64,000 nucleotides of DNA from Microbacteriaceae bacterium (GCA_947452675.1 CANGDL010000007.1:1-64000); one strand, 5' to 3'; positions 38,273 to 49,078 are shown, counted from the first letter of the stretch. Translations and numbers: made by a program. The notes: a model not told the origin generated them from the letters alone.

Positions 38273-38836
38273 ATGATTTCTAGGATCATTGAAGCTGCAG
38301 CAGAGGGGCAGGCTCATAACCCGCTTCTACCTGCTCCGGCTGATCTCCTGTGGTCGTCGGTTGTCTTCGTAATTCTGTTGGCATTCTTCTGGGTTCGGGT
38401 TCTTCCGAACTTCAAGAAGAATCTTGACTCTCGCACCGAGGCAATCGAAGGTCGCCTCGAAGCCGCTGAAAAGGCTCAGGCCGAAGCAGCAGCTAAGACT
38501 GCGAACATCGAAGCCGAGCAAGCCGAGGCACGCGCCGAGGCAGCCAAGATTCGTGAAGAAGCCCGGGCCGAAGGTGCAGCAATTCTTGCTGAACTGAAGG
38601 AACAGGCGTCATCTGAGGCAGCTCGTCTAACCGCGACCGCAAAGGCACAAATTGAAGCCGAGCGTCAGGCAGCACTAATTTCACTTCGTGCAGAAGTTGG
38701 CTCACTAGCCATCGATCTTGCATCAAGCGTTGTTGGCGCAAGCCTGAAGAATGAAAAAGTTGCGACCGGCGTAGTCGACCAGTTTTTGGCCGACCTCGAA
38801 GCCGACGCTTCAAAGACCAAAGCAGGCAAGAAGTAA
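38273..38836 (+). CDS. atpF: ATP synthase subunit b
   Basis: A 187-residue peripheral-stalk subunit. One membrane helix (about 25-44, DLLWSSVVFVILLAFFW) is followed by a long Ala/Glu/Lys-rich coiled coil. The N-terminal extension before the helix (…NPLLPAP) is typical of actinobacteria. It ends two bases before atpH. Confidence 0.96.
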   Translation: MISRIIEAAAEGQAHNPLLPAPADLLWSSVVFVILLAFFWVRVLPNFKKNLDSRTEAIEGRLEAAEKAQAEAAAKTANIEAEQAEARAEAAKIREEARAEGAAILAELKEQASSEAARLTATAKAQIEAERQAALISLRAEVGSLAIDLASSVVGASLKNEKVATGVVDQFLADLEADASKTKAGKK

Positions 38837-38838
38837 AA

Positions 38839-39642
38839 ATGGCGAGTTCAACTAGACAGTCACTAGCTGCAGCTAAAGAGGCCTTGGCGCCTCACCTGGC
38901 TAAAGCCAACCTCAAGTTCGCAGAAGAGATTTTTGCAATTGGCGCAGCCATTGCATCATCCGCTCAGCTGCGAAGCATCCTCTCGGACCCTTCCGCCGAG
39001 GCAAAGGCCAAGTCAGGCGCTCTTACCGCAGTATTCGGTAAAGGCGTTTCGGCTGCGGCGCTTGAGTTTGCTAACTCTCTAGTTGCTCTTCGCTGGTCAA
39101 CCGGGCAAGACCTCGTAGCCGCTTTCGAGCAGCTCGCGGTCTTTACGGTTGCCGCGATTGCGGCCAATGGCAAGAAGCTTTCTAGCGTGGAGAGCGAGCT
39201 ATTCGCGTTCCAAACTGCCGTTGATTCAGACCAGGAACTTCAGTTCGCATTGGGCAATAACGCTATGTCAGACGAAGCAAAGATTTCTTTGGTAGATGCC
39301 CTTCTGAAGGGTAAGGCCACGGATGAGGCTGCCGTTCTAATCCGCCGCGCAGTTATTGGTGCTCGTCGCCGTCGTGTCGCGGTTGCGCTAGAGCAGTTCG
39401 GCAAGCAGGTTTCTGCTTATGCTGAGCGTCTTGTTGCAACAGTTACCGTCGCGGCGCCCGTTAGCAACAAGCAGCTAGAGCGCCTCGAGGCCCTGCTAGC
39501 AAAGTCCTACGGACAGAGCTTGAAGCTAAACGTCGAGATTGACGAGTCAATCCTCGGCGGAATGAAGGTTCAGGTCGGCGGCGAGATTCTTGACGGAAGC
39601 CTCAGCGCACGATTGCTACAAGCAAAACTTCAGCTCGCATAG
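38839..39642 (+). CDS. atpH: ATP synthase subunit delta
   Basis: A 267-residue stalk subunit joining b to the top of F1. An Ala-rich helical N-terminal domain is followed by the family C-terminal region ending IDESILGGMKVQVGGEILDGS. Length is normal for Microbacteriaceae; unlike mycobacteria there is no b-delta fusion. Confidence 0.96.
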   Translation: MASSTRQSLAAAKEALAPHLAKANLKFAEEIFAIGAAIASSAQLRSILSDPSAEAKAKSGALTAVFGKGVSAAALEFANSLVALRWSTGQDLVAAFEQLAVFTVAAIAANGKKLSSVESELFAFQTAVDSDQELQFALGNNAMSDEAKISLVDALLKGKATDEAAVLIRRAVIGARRRRVAVALEQFGKQVSAYAERLVATVTVAAPVSNKQLERLEALLAKSYGQSLKLNVEIDESILGGMKVQVGGEILDGSLSARLLQAKLQLA

Positions 39643-39661
39643 CGAACTGATCCACAAACTT

Positions 39662-39708
39662 CAGTCGTTTCGGCGACTGGCCTAGAAAGACCAACCGGGG
39701 TTCGCCCC
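39662..39708 (+). promoter_or_regulatory. Two hairpins between atpH and atpA
   Basis: CAGTCG / CGACTG with a TTTCGG loop (39662-39679) and GGGG-TTCG-CCCC (39697-39708). Neither is followed by a T-run, so they are unlikely to terminate. They may mark RNA processing before atpA. Confidence 0.5.
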
Positions 39709-39725
39709 AGAAGTAGAGGAACGAG

Positions 39726-41405
39726 ATGGCAGATCTGAAAATCAGCCCGAACGAGATTCGCGACGCTCTAAAGGACTTCGTTAAGTCTTATGAGCCAGCC
39801 AAGGCTTCTCGCGCAGAAGTAGGCCACGTAATCGACGCCGGTGACGGTATCGCTCACGTTGAAGGCCTACCAAGTGCTATGGCCAACGAGCTTCTCAAGT
39901 TCGCCGATGGCACTCTGGGCCTAGCCCTGAACCTGGATGAGCGAGAGATCGGTACCGTTGTTCTCGGTAACTTCGAAGGTATCGTCGAGGGCATGGAAGT
40001 TCACCGTACCGGTGAAGTTCTTTCTGTGCCTGTCGGTGACAAGTTCCTAGGTCGCGTAGTAGATCCGCTGGGTAACCCAATCGATGGGCTAGGCGACATC
40101 AAGGCTGAGTCGCGTCGTGCGCTTGAGCTTCAGGCTCCTGGCGTTATGGCACGTAAGTCAGTTCACGAGCCACTCCAGACCGGCATCAAGGCAATCGACG
40201 CCATGATTCCAGTAGGTCGCGGTCAGCGTCAGCTGATCATTGGTGACCGTCAAACCGGTAAGACCGCTATCGCGATCGACACCATCATCAACCAGAAGGC
40301 TAACTGGGAGTCTAAGGACCCTCAGAAGCAGGTTCGATGCATCTATGTTGCAATCGGTCAGAAGGGTTCGACCATTGCTTCCGTAAAGGGCGCGCTTGAA
40401 GAAGCCGGCGCCATGGAGTACACCACCATCGTGGCCTCTCCTGCATCTGACCCAGCTGGTTTCAAGTACCTAGCTCCATACACCGGTTCTGCCATTGGTC
40501 AGCACTGGATGTATGGCGGCAAGCACGTCCTCATCATCTTCGATGACCTATCGAAGCAGGCCGAGGCTTACCGTGCGGTTTCACTACTTCTACGTCGTCC
40601 ACCAGGCCGCGAGGCTTACCCAGGTGACGTCTTCTACCTACACTCACGTCTACTTGAGCGTTGCGCCAAGCTAAACGACGAGCTCGGTGGCGGTTCGATG
40701 ACTGGTCTTCCAATCATTGAGACCAAGGCAAACGACGTTTCTGCATACATTCCAACCAACGTGATCTCGATCACTGACGGCCAGATCTTCTTGCAGTCGG
40801 ACCTCTTCAACTCAAACCAGCGCCCTGCTATCGACGTAGGTATCTCGGTTTCACGTGTTGGTGGTGCGGCTCAGGTCAAGGGCATCAAGGGTGTTTCAGG
40901 AACCTTGAAGCTAGAGCTTGCTCAGTACCGCGCACTAGAGGCGTTCGCAATGTTCGCTTCAGACTTGGATGCGGCTTCACGCCAGCAGCTTGCTCGCGGT
41001 GCACGTCTAATGGAGCTTCTAAAGCAGCCACAGTATTCACCATTCCCAGTTGAAGAGCAGACTGTCTCAATCTGGGCTGGTACTACCGGCAAGTTGGATG
41101 AGGTTCCAGTCGCTGACGTTTTGCGCTTTGAGGCTGAACTTCTTGAGCACCTTCGACGTAACACCAAGGTCTTGACCACCATTCGCGAGACCAGCAAGTT
41201 GGAGAAGGACACCATTGCAGAGCTTGAGAAGGCTGTTGCAAAGTTCAAGCGTGGATTCGCAACTTCAGAAGGTGCCGCACTTGCATCAGCGGGCGACTCA
41301 TCAGTTCTTGATGAGGATGACGTCGAGCAAGAGCAGATCGTCAAGCAGAAGAAGGCTCCTGCAAAGAAGCCAGCTGCTGCTAAGAAGCCTGCGGCCAAGA
41401 AGTAA
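39726..41405 (+). CDS. atpA: ATP synthase subunit alpha
   Basis: A 559-residue non-catalytic nucleotide-binding F1 subunit. The P-loop GDRQTGKT is at 173-180, and GRDAYPGD-equivalent [20 protein letters not shown] lies near 295. The last 20 or so residues are an unusual basic tail of [18 protein letters not shown] type after an acidic DEDDVEQEQ stretch. Actinobacterial alpha subunits often carry C-terminal extensions; in mycobacteria one restrains ATP hydrolysis. AGAGGAACGAG precedes the ATG. Confidence 0.97.
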   Translation: MADLKISPNEIRDALKDFVKSYEPAKASRAEVGHVIDAGDGIAHVEGLPSAMANELLKFADGTLGLALNLDEREIGTVVLGNFEGIVEGMEVHRTGEVLSVPVGDKFLGRVVDPLGNPIDGLGDIKAESRRALELQAPGVMARKSVHEPLQTGIKAIDAMIPVGRGQRQLIIGDRQTGKTAIAIDTIINQKANWESKDPQKQVRCIYVAIGQKGSTIASVKGALEEAGAMEYTTIVASPASDPAGFKYLAPYTGSAIGQHWMYGGKHVLIIFDDLSKQAEAYRAVSLLLRRPPGREAYPGDVFYLHSRLLERCAKLNDELGGGSMTGLPIIETKANDVSAYIPTNVISITDGQIFLQSDLFNSNQRPAIDVGISVSRVGGAAQVKGIKGVSGTLKLELAQYRALEAFAMFASDLDAASRQQLARGARLMELLKQPQYSPFPVEEQTVSIWAGTTGKLDEVPVADVLRFEAELLEHLRRNTKVLTTIRETSKLEKDTIAELEKAVAKFKRGFATSEGAALASAGDSSVLDEDDVEQEQIVKQKKAPAKKPAAAKKPAAKK

Positions 41406-41455
41406 TAGCTTCTAGGCCTAAACAAACAACTTCTATTTAAGGAACGGAGAGAGAC

Positions 41456-42364
41456 ATGGGAGCGCAACTTCGCGTCTACAGACAGAAAATTAAGTCTGCT
41501 CAGACCACCAAGAAGATCACTCGTGCCATGGAGCTAATCTCTGCTTCGCGAATCTATAAGGCACAACAGCGCCTCGCAGCGGCGAACCCGTATGCTCGTG
41601 CTGTGACCCGTGCTGTTTCGGCAGTGGCAACCTTCGGAAACGTAGACCACCCACTAACCACCGAGCCGGCACGTATTGATCGCGCAGCGGTTGTTATCTT
41701 TACCTCTGATCGCGGTCTTGCTGGAGCGTTCTCTTCGAACGTTCTAAAGGAAGCTGAGCAGCTATCTAACCTTCTCGAAGAGCAGGGCAAAGAAGTTGTT
41801 TACTACCTAGTCGGTCGCAAGGCTGTTGCCAACTTCAACTTCCGTCGTCGCGAAGCTGCCCGCAGCTGGATCGGTGGCACCGACTTGCCAGTGTTTGACA
41901 CTGCCAAGGAGATTGCGGATGCAGTTGTTGCAGCATTCAACACCGATTTTGCCGATGGCGGTGTTGACGAGATTCACTTGGTTTCAAACCGATTTGTCTC
42001 GATGATTGCCCAGGTTCCAGAAGTTGTTCGCTTGCTTCCTCTAGAGGTTGTCGAAAGCAACGAAGCACCTACCTCTGACGAGGTATTCCCGCTTTACGAG
42101 TTCGAACCTGACGTGAATAAGGTGCTTGACGCACTTCTTCCTGTCTACATCGAGAGCCGCATCTTTAACGCAATGTTGCAGTCTGCAGCTTCAGAGCACG
42201 CTGCACGTCAGAAGGCTATGAAGTCAGCAACTGACAACGCTGACAAGTTGATCAAGAACTACACCAGACTGAGCAACTCAGCTCGCCAGTCTGAGATTAC
42301 CCAGCAGATTTCCGAAATTGTCGGTGGAGCAGACGCACTGTCTACCGCTGGCAACGAAGACTAA
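41456..42364 (+). CDS. atpG: ATP synthase subunit gamma
   Basis: A 302-residue central-shaft subunit with the N-terminal helix [20 protein letters not shown] and the C-terminal helix ([20 protein letters not shown]) that form the rotor coiled coil. GGAACGGAGAGAG precedes the ATG. Confidence 0.97.
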   Translation: MGAQLRVYRQKIKSAQTTKKITRAMELISASRIYKAQQRLAAANPYARAVTRAVSAVATFGNVDHPLTTEPARIDRAAVVIFTSDRGLAGAFSSNVLKEAEQLSNLLEEQGKEVVYYLVGRKAVANFNFRRREAARSWIGGTDLPVFDTAKEIADAVVAAFNTDFADGGVDEIHLVSNRFVSMIAQVPEVVRLLPLEVVESNEAPTSDEVFPLYEFEPDVNKVLDALLPVYIESRIFNAMLQSAASEHAARQKAMKSATDNADKLIKNYTRLSNSARQSEITQQISEIVGGADALSTAGNED

Positions 42365-43837
<1,473 letters not shown>

Positions 43838-43839
43838 TA

Positions 43840-44097
43840 ATGGCACTGCACGTTGAGCTAGTAGCCGCCGACCAGTCCGTATGGACTGGAGAAGCCAAGA
43901 TGGTGGTCGCTAAGACCGTCGAAGGTGAAATCGGTTTGCTACCTGGTCACGAGCCAATGCTTGCGATCCTGGGTTCTGGCGAAGTTCGAATCACCCTTGA
44001 GGGTGGCGAAGTTATCAAGGCATCCGCTGAAGATGGCTTCCTTTCGGTAGAAAAGGACGTAGTGACCGTTGTTGCTCGTCACGCCGCTCTGATCTAA
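43840..44097 (+). CDS. atpC: ATP synthase subunit epsilon, short form
   Basis: An 85-residue β-sandwich subunit on the central stalk (LHVELVAADQSVWTGEAKMV; GEIGLLPGHEPMLAIL). It stops at the end of the β domain, so the C-terminal helical hairpin that regulates ATP hydrolysis in many bacteria is missing or minimal. Last gene of the operon; a strong terminator follows. Confidence 0.95.
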   Translation: MALHVELVAADQSVWTGEAKMVVAKTVEGEIGLLPGHEPMLAILGSGEVRITLEGGEVIKASAEDGFLSVEKDVVTVVARHAALI

Positions 44098-44110
44098 TCC
44101 AGATTCAACA

Positions 44111-44148
44111 AGAGAACCCCGACCAGATGGTCGGGGTTCTCTTATTTT
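44111..44148. terminator. Bidirectional terminator after the atp operon
   Basis: A 14-15 bp perfect stem AGAGAACCCCGACCA / TGGTCGGGGTTCTCT with a 2-4 base loop, then TATTTTG. It also serves the convergent small membrane protein gene, whose stop codon touches it. Confidence 0.9.
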
Positions 44149-44387
44149 GAAGGCTTATCTTGCGGGTCTTCAGCGGCGGGAGTTGCCTTTCGGGCAATCT
44201 TCTTTTCCTCGAGAATTATCGACGCTTTCTGTGCGCTTGGGTTGAAGATTTCATTGATCGCACCCAGGGCTGGTCCCAACCCGCCTCGATACCGTTTATT
44301 TCGCTTCTTTCGCGCAGGCATAGTGAAAGGGGCGAACAGGGCGACTGCAATTGCAACGGCAAGCAAAGCGATGGCGAGTGGTTCCAT
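44142..44387 (-). CDS. Small single-helix membrane protein, unknown
   Basis: An 81-residue protein with one N-terminal membrane helix (EPLAIALLAVAIAVALFAPF) followed by a basic patch (PARKKRNKRYR) and a polar cytoplasmic tail. The positive-inside rule places the tail in the cytoplasm. No family is recognised. It lies 6 bases downstream of the adenosyltransferase gene on the same strand and is probably co-transcribed with it. Confidence 0.7.
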   Translation of the reverse strand: MEPLAIALLAVAIAVALFAPFTMPARKKRNKRYRGGLGPALGAINEIFNPSAQKASIILEEKKIARKATPAAEDPQDKPSK

Positions 44388-44393
44388 AGGTGA

Positions 44394-45014
44394 TTAACTC
44401 CTAGTGCGAGCCTTGCTCGGAACCCATTTGACATCGCCGCCATGTTTTACGTTGGCGTATCGAGCCAGCACGAAAAGTAGATCGCTCAGTCGGTTTAGGT
44501 ACTTTGCAGCGGCAATGTTTATGCCCCCATTAGATTGGCCCTTTTTTGCCGGTTCAGTACCGTAGGCCTCGATGGCGTGCCATGTTGCTCGCTCGGCTCG
44601 ACGCACGACGGTTCGTGCGAGATGCAACCCCGCTGCTAGCCCCGAACCACCGGGAAGGATGAACGAGTCGAGTTTGCCAAGGTCTTGGTTGTATTTGTCA
44701 ATCGAGTGCTCGAGGCCGTCAATCCAAGCCGCTTCGATTCGAATCGGGTCATATTCGTAATGCTCATTGAGTGGGTTCGAGAGGTCGGCGCCGAGATCGA
44801 ATAGGTCGTTCTGAATCTGAACTAAGAGTGCCAGCGTTGCGGCGTCAAACTCATCCTTGCCCAACGCAACCGCAACTCCGATTGCCGAGTTTGCCTCGTC
44901 GACGTCGGCGTAGGCTTCGATGCGGGGGTCAGTCTTGCGCGTGCGGCTAAAGTCGCTGAGCCCGGTCATGCCTTCGTCGCCGGTGCGAGTGTAAATCTTC
45001 GTAAGTCTGACCAT
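44394..45014 (-). CDS. Cob(I)alamin adenosyltransferase, PduO type
   Basis: A 206-residue enzyme that transfers the adenosyl group of ATP to cob(I)alamin. The N-terminal ATP-binding motif YTRTGDEGMTGL and the RRAERATW helix of the active site are present, as is the late RLSDLLFVLARYAN. Located after the atp operon as Rv1314c is in Mycobacterium. It suggests that the cell uses adenosylcobalamin, though no dependent enzyme is in the window. Confidence 0.95.
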   Translation of the reverse strand: MVRLTKIYTRTGDEGMTGLSDFSRTRKTDPRIEAYADVDEANSAIGVAVALGKDEFDAATLALLVQIQNDLFDLGADLSNPLNEHYEYDPIRIEAAWIDGLEHSIDKYNQDLGKLDSFILPGGSGLAAGLHLARTVVRRAERATWHAIEAYGTEPAKKGQSNGGINIAAAKYLNRLSDLLFVLARYANVKHGGDVKWVPSKARTRS

Positions 45015-45087
45015 GGTTCAAGTGTATGACCGCACGACTTGCCATCGAATGGCGTTCGCTCGCAGCGACTCGAAATAGCATTGAATA

Positions 45088-45798
45088 ATGTTGTTTTTGC
45101 TGCCACCATCTGAAACCAAACGCTCTGGCGGAGGTTCACTGACTATCGACCAGGTGGCACTGACCTTTGGCGGTCTGAACGTGACCCGAGAAGTGGTGAT
45201 TGCGGCAGCTGGAGCAGAGTCTTTGCTTACTGCGCCAACCATGAGGGCTCTTGATCGCTACACGGGCACGCTCTACTCGGCCATTCACGGCCGTGGGCTT
45301 AAAGGGTCGCCGACTGAACATAATGTTTTAACGTCGACCGAGATGGCTCGGGCAAAGTCAACGGTCCTCATTCAATCGGCAATGTTCGGCTTGATTCCGT
45401 CAACTGATTTGATCCCCGAATACAAGCTTTCGCCGACGAAAAACGTCAAGGGTGTGAACCTTAAGAGGGTTTGGGCGGAAGCTCACCTTGCAATCTGGCC
45501 GCGATTGACTGGCGGAGTGATTATCGACCTGCGGTCTAAGGCCTATGCCGAGCTAGCGCCAGTTCCCGACGAAATTGAGCACTACAGGGTGACCGTGGAG
45601 GTGGAATACTCAGACGGCAGTCGCAAAACACTGAATCACTTCAACAAGAAAGCCAAGGGGCAGCTGGTTCGTGCGTCACTGACAGCCAAGAAGGCCCCAG
45701 AGACCATCGCTGAACTAAAGGTTTGTGCGAAGGCTGCGGGGCTGTCCATCAAAGTGTCAGGGCAGCACTTGACCATAGTGACGCGAGAAGCCACCTAG
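45088..45798 (+). CDS. yaaA: Peroxide stress protein YaaA (DUF328)
   Basis: A 236-residue DUF328/UPF0246 protein. It starts with the family motif LLPPSETKRSGG and has SAMFGLIPSTDLIPEYKLS and RVTVEVEYSDGSRKTLNHFNKKAKG. E. coli YaaA lowers free iron during peroxide stress and binds DNA. It stands alone on the plus strand, divergent from the adenosyltransferase. Confidence 0.93.
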   Translation: MLFLLPPSETKRSGGGSLTIDQVALTFGGLNVTREVVIAAAGAESLLTAPTMRALDRYTGTLYSAIHGRGLKGSPTEHNVLTSTEMARAKSTVLIQSAMFGLIPSTDLIPEYKLSPTKNVKGVNLKRVWAEAHLAIWPRLTGGVIIDLRSKAYAELAPVPDEIEHYRVTVEVEYSDGSRKTLNHFNKKAKGQLVRASLTAKKAPETIAELKVCAKAAGLSIKVSGQHLTIVTREAT

Positions 45799-45816
45799 CC
45801 AAAGGTTCGTTTGCCG

Positions 45817-46395
45817 CTAGTTCTTGAAGCAGAGCGGGGCGTGGTCTCGCACCATACCGATCGCTTGCATCATTGCATACATCGTGGTCGGGCCGACAAA
45901 GCCAAATCCGCGTTGACGGAGATCCTTACTCAACGCTTTCGACTCGTCTGTGGTGGCCTTCCAGGCGAACTCCGGATGGTTCGAGATGGCTTCGTCAGCG
46001 ATTGGTTGATAGCTCCAGACTAAATCGCTGATGCTCTCACCGCGCGCCTGCATTTCAAGGATCACCTTGGCGTTGTTGATGGTGCTGAGAATCTTTGCTC
46101 GGTTTCGTATGATTCCGATGTCTAACATCAGACGCTCAACGTCAGCTTGGCTCATCTTGGACACCTTTTCGAGTTCAAAGTTGTGAAAGGCTGCCCTGAA
46201 ACCATCGCGACGTTTCAAGATTGAAAGCCAGGAAAGCCCGGCTTGAAAACCTTCAAGGGTGATCCGTTCGAAAATCTCGCGGTCACCGCGAACCTCAACA
46301 CCCCACTCGTCGTCGTGATAAGCGATATAGATCGGGTCATTATTGAGCCACGAGCAGCGTGAATGACCATCTTCAAATTGGCGAACGAAATTCAA
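45817..46395 (-). CDS. tag: DNA-3-methyladenine glycosylase I
   Basis: A 192-residue base-excision enzyme removing 3-methyladenine. The zinc-snap residues are visible: Cys in SRCSWLNND, His in YHDDEWG, and the terminal DHAPLC with His and Cys four residues apart. I chose TTG 46395, one base after the ogt stop, because AAAGGA lies 6 bases upstream; the longer frame overlaps ogt without family similarity. It forms a two-gene alkylation-repair unit with ogt. Confidence 0.94.
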   Translation of the reverse strand: MNFVRQFEDGHSRCSWLNNDPIYIAYHDDEWGVEVRGDREIFERITLEGFQAGLSWLSILKRRDGFRAAFHNFELEKVSKMSQADVERLMLDIGIIRNRAKILSTINNAKVILEMQARGESISDLVWSYQPIADEAISNHPEFAWKATTDESKALSKDLRQRGFGFVGPTTMYAMMQAIGMVRDHAPLCFKN

Positions 46396-46396
46396 G

Positions 46397-46882
46397 TTAT
46401 TCCTTTGCCGCGATGCCCTCGAGGGCAAGGAGCCAGCGCTTTGTGGGCAGACCATCGCCACCCGAGTAACCGGTGATTTTGCCTGCCGCCCCGAGTACGC
46501 GGTGGCAACCGATTATTAGCGGTACCGGATTCGCACCCACTGCGCCACCGACTGCTCGAACCGCCTTAGGTTGGCCTATCGCCTCCGCAATCTCGCCATA
46601 AGTTTTAGTCTCGCCAAAGCCGATGTTTGAAATTTCAGCCCAGACAGCCCTCTGAAATTCGGTGCCTTGAACCTCGACCGCAAAATCGAGCACCTTGCTC
46701 TTGCCGGAGAAGTATTCGCTTAGTTGCGCTTCTGCCTCATCGAGCACCCTTGATTGCCCCTTGTCGGCGACAATGGGGCCACCCATGGTGATGAAAACCA
46801 CCTTGTTGTTTTTGGCCTGAACAAAAATGTTGCCTATCGGCGATTCAAAGCAACGCGTGGTCTCTTCGGTCATTGTCTTCAT
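46397..46882 (-). CDS. ogt: O6-alkylguanine-DNA alkyltransferase
   Basis: A 161-residue suicide alkyltransferase. The DNA-binding region has KTYGEIAEAIGQPKAVRAVGGAVGANP. The acceptor motif reads IGCHRV (C126) where nearly all active members have I/V-PCHRV. The cysteine and the following HRV are intact, so activity is still likely. The downstream GKITGYSGG is typical. Co-directional with tag. Confidence 0.93.
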   Translation of the reverse strand: MKTMTEETTRCFESPIGNIFVQAKNNKVVFITMGGPIVADKGQSRVLDEAEAQLSEYFSGKSKVLDFAVEVQGTEFQRAVWAEISNIGFGETKTYGEIAEAIGQPKAVRAVGGAVGANPVPLIIGCHRVLGAAGKITGYSGGDGLPTKRWLLALEGIAAKE

Positions 46883-46974
46883 TCTTTGAGGCTAGCTAAG
46901 GAGTGTTCCGATTAAAACATGAACGCCGAATCTGTGGAAAGAATCGGCGTTCACGATTTTGGTGGAGAACCGGT

Positions 46975-48417
46975 TTATAGAGCCTGCTGCGCCTCAACCA
47001 AGCAACCGCGAAGGATTTGCTCGATTTCGTTGAACTCGTCTGGCCCGATAGTCAACGGCGGGGCAAGCTGAACTACAGGGTCGCCTCGGTCATCGGAGCG
47101 GCAATACAGGCCTTCTTCGAACATGCGGTGTGACAAGATTCCGCGAAGCAGTCGTTCTGACTCGGCATCGCTGAAGGTCTCCTTTGTGGTCTTGTCTTTG
47201 ACCAACTCGATAGCCCAGAAGTAACCCTCGCCACGAACGTCGCCAACGATGTCGATGTCCTTCAGTTTTTCGAGTGTGCGACGAAACTCGCCCTCGTTGC
47301 GACGAACATTGCCAACCAGATCCTCTTCATCAAATATGTCGAGGTTAGCCAAGGCAACCGCCGCAGAAACTGGGTGTCCACTGTAGGTGTAGCCGTGCGG
47401 GAAGATTTCCGTTCCGTGCTTAAACGGTTCGAACAGCTTCTCGGCAATCAACAGCGCGCCAATTGGTGCATAAGCAGAAGTCATACCCTTCGCGCAAACT
47501 ATCATGTCTGGTTCGAAGTCGTATCGATTCGATGCAAACATTTCGCCAACTCGACCAAACGCATCGATAGTTTCATCGGCAACGATTAGTACGTCATACT
47601 TGTCGCAAATTTCTCGAACTCGCTTGAAATAGCTCTTCGGTGCGGTGAAGCAACCACCGGAGTTTTGAACTGGCTCAAGAACGAACATCGCAACGGTGTC
47701 AGGGTCTTCGAACTGAATCATCTCTTCAACTCTGTCGGCTGCCCATAGGCCGAATTCTTCTTCGGTGGCAAATTGATCCTGCGCGCGATACCAGTTGGTG
47801 TTCGGCACGCGGAAGGTGGAAGGAACCAGCGGTTCGAATGCCTTCTTCATCGATGGAATGCCGGTCATTGATAGGGCTCCGTGCGAGGTGCCGTGATAGG
47901 CGACTGAACGAGTCAGAACTTTGTGCTTCATCGGTTTACCCTGAATCTTGAAGTATTGCTTTGCAAGCTTCCAAGCGGTCTCATTCGCCTCGCCACCGCC
48001 GGTGGTAAAGAAAACGCGTGACAGGTTCTTCGGTGCATACGAAAGAAGGCGCTCAGAAAGCTCGATGCCTGGCTTGTGTGCGTGTGACCAAAGCGGGAAG
48101 TAGTCGAGCTCGCGCATCTGCTTGTGCGCAGCTTCTGCTAGCTTCTCTCGGCCGTGACCAGCGTTTACCGCGAACAGGCTCGAGATGCCGTCAAAATAGC
48201 GTTTGCCATTCTGATCCCAGAAGTGGTGACCCTGGGCACGGGTAATGATTGGAATTTCACCATTCTTTGTATAGAAAGGGCTGTGGCGGGTGAACTGCAA
48301 GAACATGTTGTCCTTAGCGGCCTGCTGCAGCATTTCAGGGGTTGCTTCTCGGCCGGCCTTTCGAGCGTCGAGTAGCGGGGTGGCGGTTTCTGCGTTCTTT
48401 CGATTCCAGATAGCCAT
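46975..48417 (-). CDS. Class III aminotransferase, likely putrescine-pyruvate type
   Basis: A 480-residue PLP enzyme. The PLP lysine is K310 in VCAKGMTSAYAPIGA; AYHGTSHGALS and DETIDAFGRVG complete the site. The N-terminal QFTRHSPF and SLFAVNAGHGR are typical of ω-amino-acid/polyamine:pyruvate transaminases such as SpuC. Next to an aldehyde dehydrogenase for 4-aminobutanal and a PotDABC importer, the best role is the first step of putrescine degradation. Exact amine specificity is inference. It lies downstream of the Lrp-type regulator on the same strand. Confidence 0.85.
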   Translation of the reverse strand: MAIWNRKNAETATPLLDARKAGREATPEMLQQAAKDNMFLQFTRHSPFYTKNGEIPIITRAQGHHFWDQNGKRYFDGISSLFAVNAGHGREKLAEAAHKQMRELDYFPLWSHAHKPGIELSERLLSYAPKNLSRVFFTTGGGEANETAWKLAKQYFKIQGKPMKHKVLTRSVAYHGTSHGALSMTGIPSMKKAFEPLVPSTFRVPNTNWYRAQDQFATEEEFGLWAADRVEEMIQFEDPDTVAMFVLEPVQNSGGCFTAPKSYFKRVREICDKYDVLIVADETIDAFGRVGEMFASNRYDFEPDMIVCAKGMTSAYAPIGALLIAEKLFEPFKHGTEIFPHGYTYSGHPVSAAVALANLDIFDEEDLVGNVRRNEGEFRRTLEKLKDIDIVGDVRGEGYFWAIELVKDKTTKETFSDAESERLLRGILSHRMFEEGLYCRSDDRGDPVVQLAPPLTIGPDEFNEIEQILRGCLVEAQQAL

Positions 48418-48452
48418 TTGATATCACTCTTTACATTGGGTTTTCAGGGGAA

Positions 48453-48926
48453 TCATCTGGTTCCCCAGTTGTAGACCTGCTTTGCGACTTTCAAATACAC
48501 GAAGGTTTCGGTAGATGTCACTCCGGGCAGTGTCCGGATCTTTGAATTGAGTAGGGCAATGAGATCGTCATCGTTCTCACAAACCACCTCAACCAAAATG
48601 TCAAAACTTCCTGCGGTCATCACCACATAGTCAACCTCTGGCATTTCGGCCAATAATTCAGAGATTTCTCGAGTGTCTCCGCCGCACCTAACGCCAATCA
48701 TGGCTTGTCTGTAGAAACCCAGCTGCATTGGGTCGGTGACTGCGACAACTTGCATCACTCCCGACTCGGTAAGTTTCTGAACGCGTTGACGAACTGCGGC
48801 TTCTGATAGCCCCACAGCCTTGCCAATCTCCGAGTATGAGCGACGACCGTCAAGCTGAAGTTGTTCGATGATCAACTTTGATACATCGTCCAGCTGACTA
48901 GATTTAGTGCGTGCAACCCTAGACAT
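48453..48926 (-). CDS. Lrp/AsnC-family transcription regulator
   Basis: A 157-residue regulator. The winged helix-turn-helix (about 15-65, LDGRRSYSEIGKAVGLSEAAVRQRVQKL) is followed by a RAM ligand-binding domain (about 75-150). It lies between the aminotransferase and the aldehyde dehydrogenase, with paired palindromes in the divergent spacer. It is the obvious candidate to control the putrescine genes in response to a polyamine or amino acid. Confidence 0.92.
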   Translation of the reverse strand: MSRVARTKSSQLDDVSKLIIEQLQLDGRRSYSEIGKAVGLSEAAVRQRVQKLTESGVMQVVAVTDPMQLGFYRQAMIGVRCGGDTREISELLAEMPEVDYVVMTAGSFDILVEVVCENDDDLIALLNSKIRTLPGVTSTETFVYLKVAKQVYNWGTR

Positions 48927-48946
48927 GCTTCGATTTTGTCAGTGAA

Positions 48947-49024
48947 AGTGCCATTTAGCAAATGAATCCGAAGGTGATTTGCTATTTAGGCACTGAAATG
49001 AAAGCAAATGACGTTAATTTGCTT
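48947..49024. promoter_or_regulatory. Two Lrp-type palindromes in the divergent spacer
   Basis: Site 1 (48957-48983) pairs AGCAAAT with ATTTGCT and extends outward to AGTGCC (48947-48952) and GGCACT (48989-48994). Site 2 (49002-49024) is AAGCAAAT-7 bases-ATTTGCTT, a perfect 8-bp inverted repeat. Their centres are about 43 bases apart, close to four helical turns, as expected for an oligomeric Lrp/AsnC protein. Confidence 0.7.
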
Positions 49025-49078
49025 CGGAATGCGGATTAGACTCACAATAGGACCACCCACTCGAAGGAGAGCTACGCG

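Noticed and set aside
40922-41467. Minus-strand frame of about 180 codons ending near atpG
   Set aside because: Opposite the atpA C-terminal region; Ala/Ser/Phe-rich composition comes from the Lys/Ala codons on the other strand.
46396-46461. N-terminal extension of tag into ogt
   Set aside because: The extra residues do not look like the family, while TTG 46395 has a good ribosome site directly after the ogt stop.
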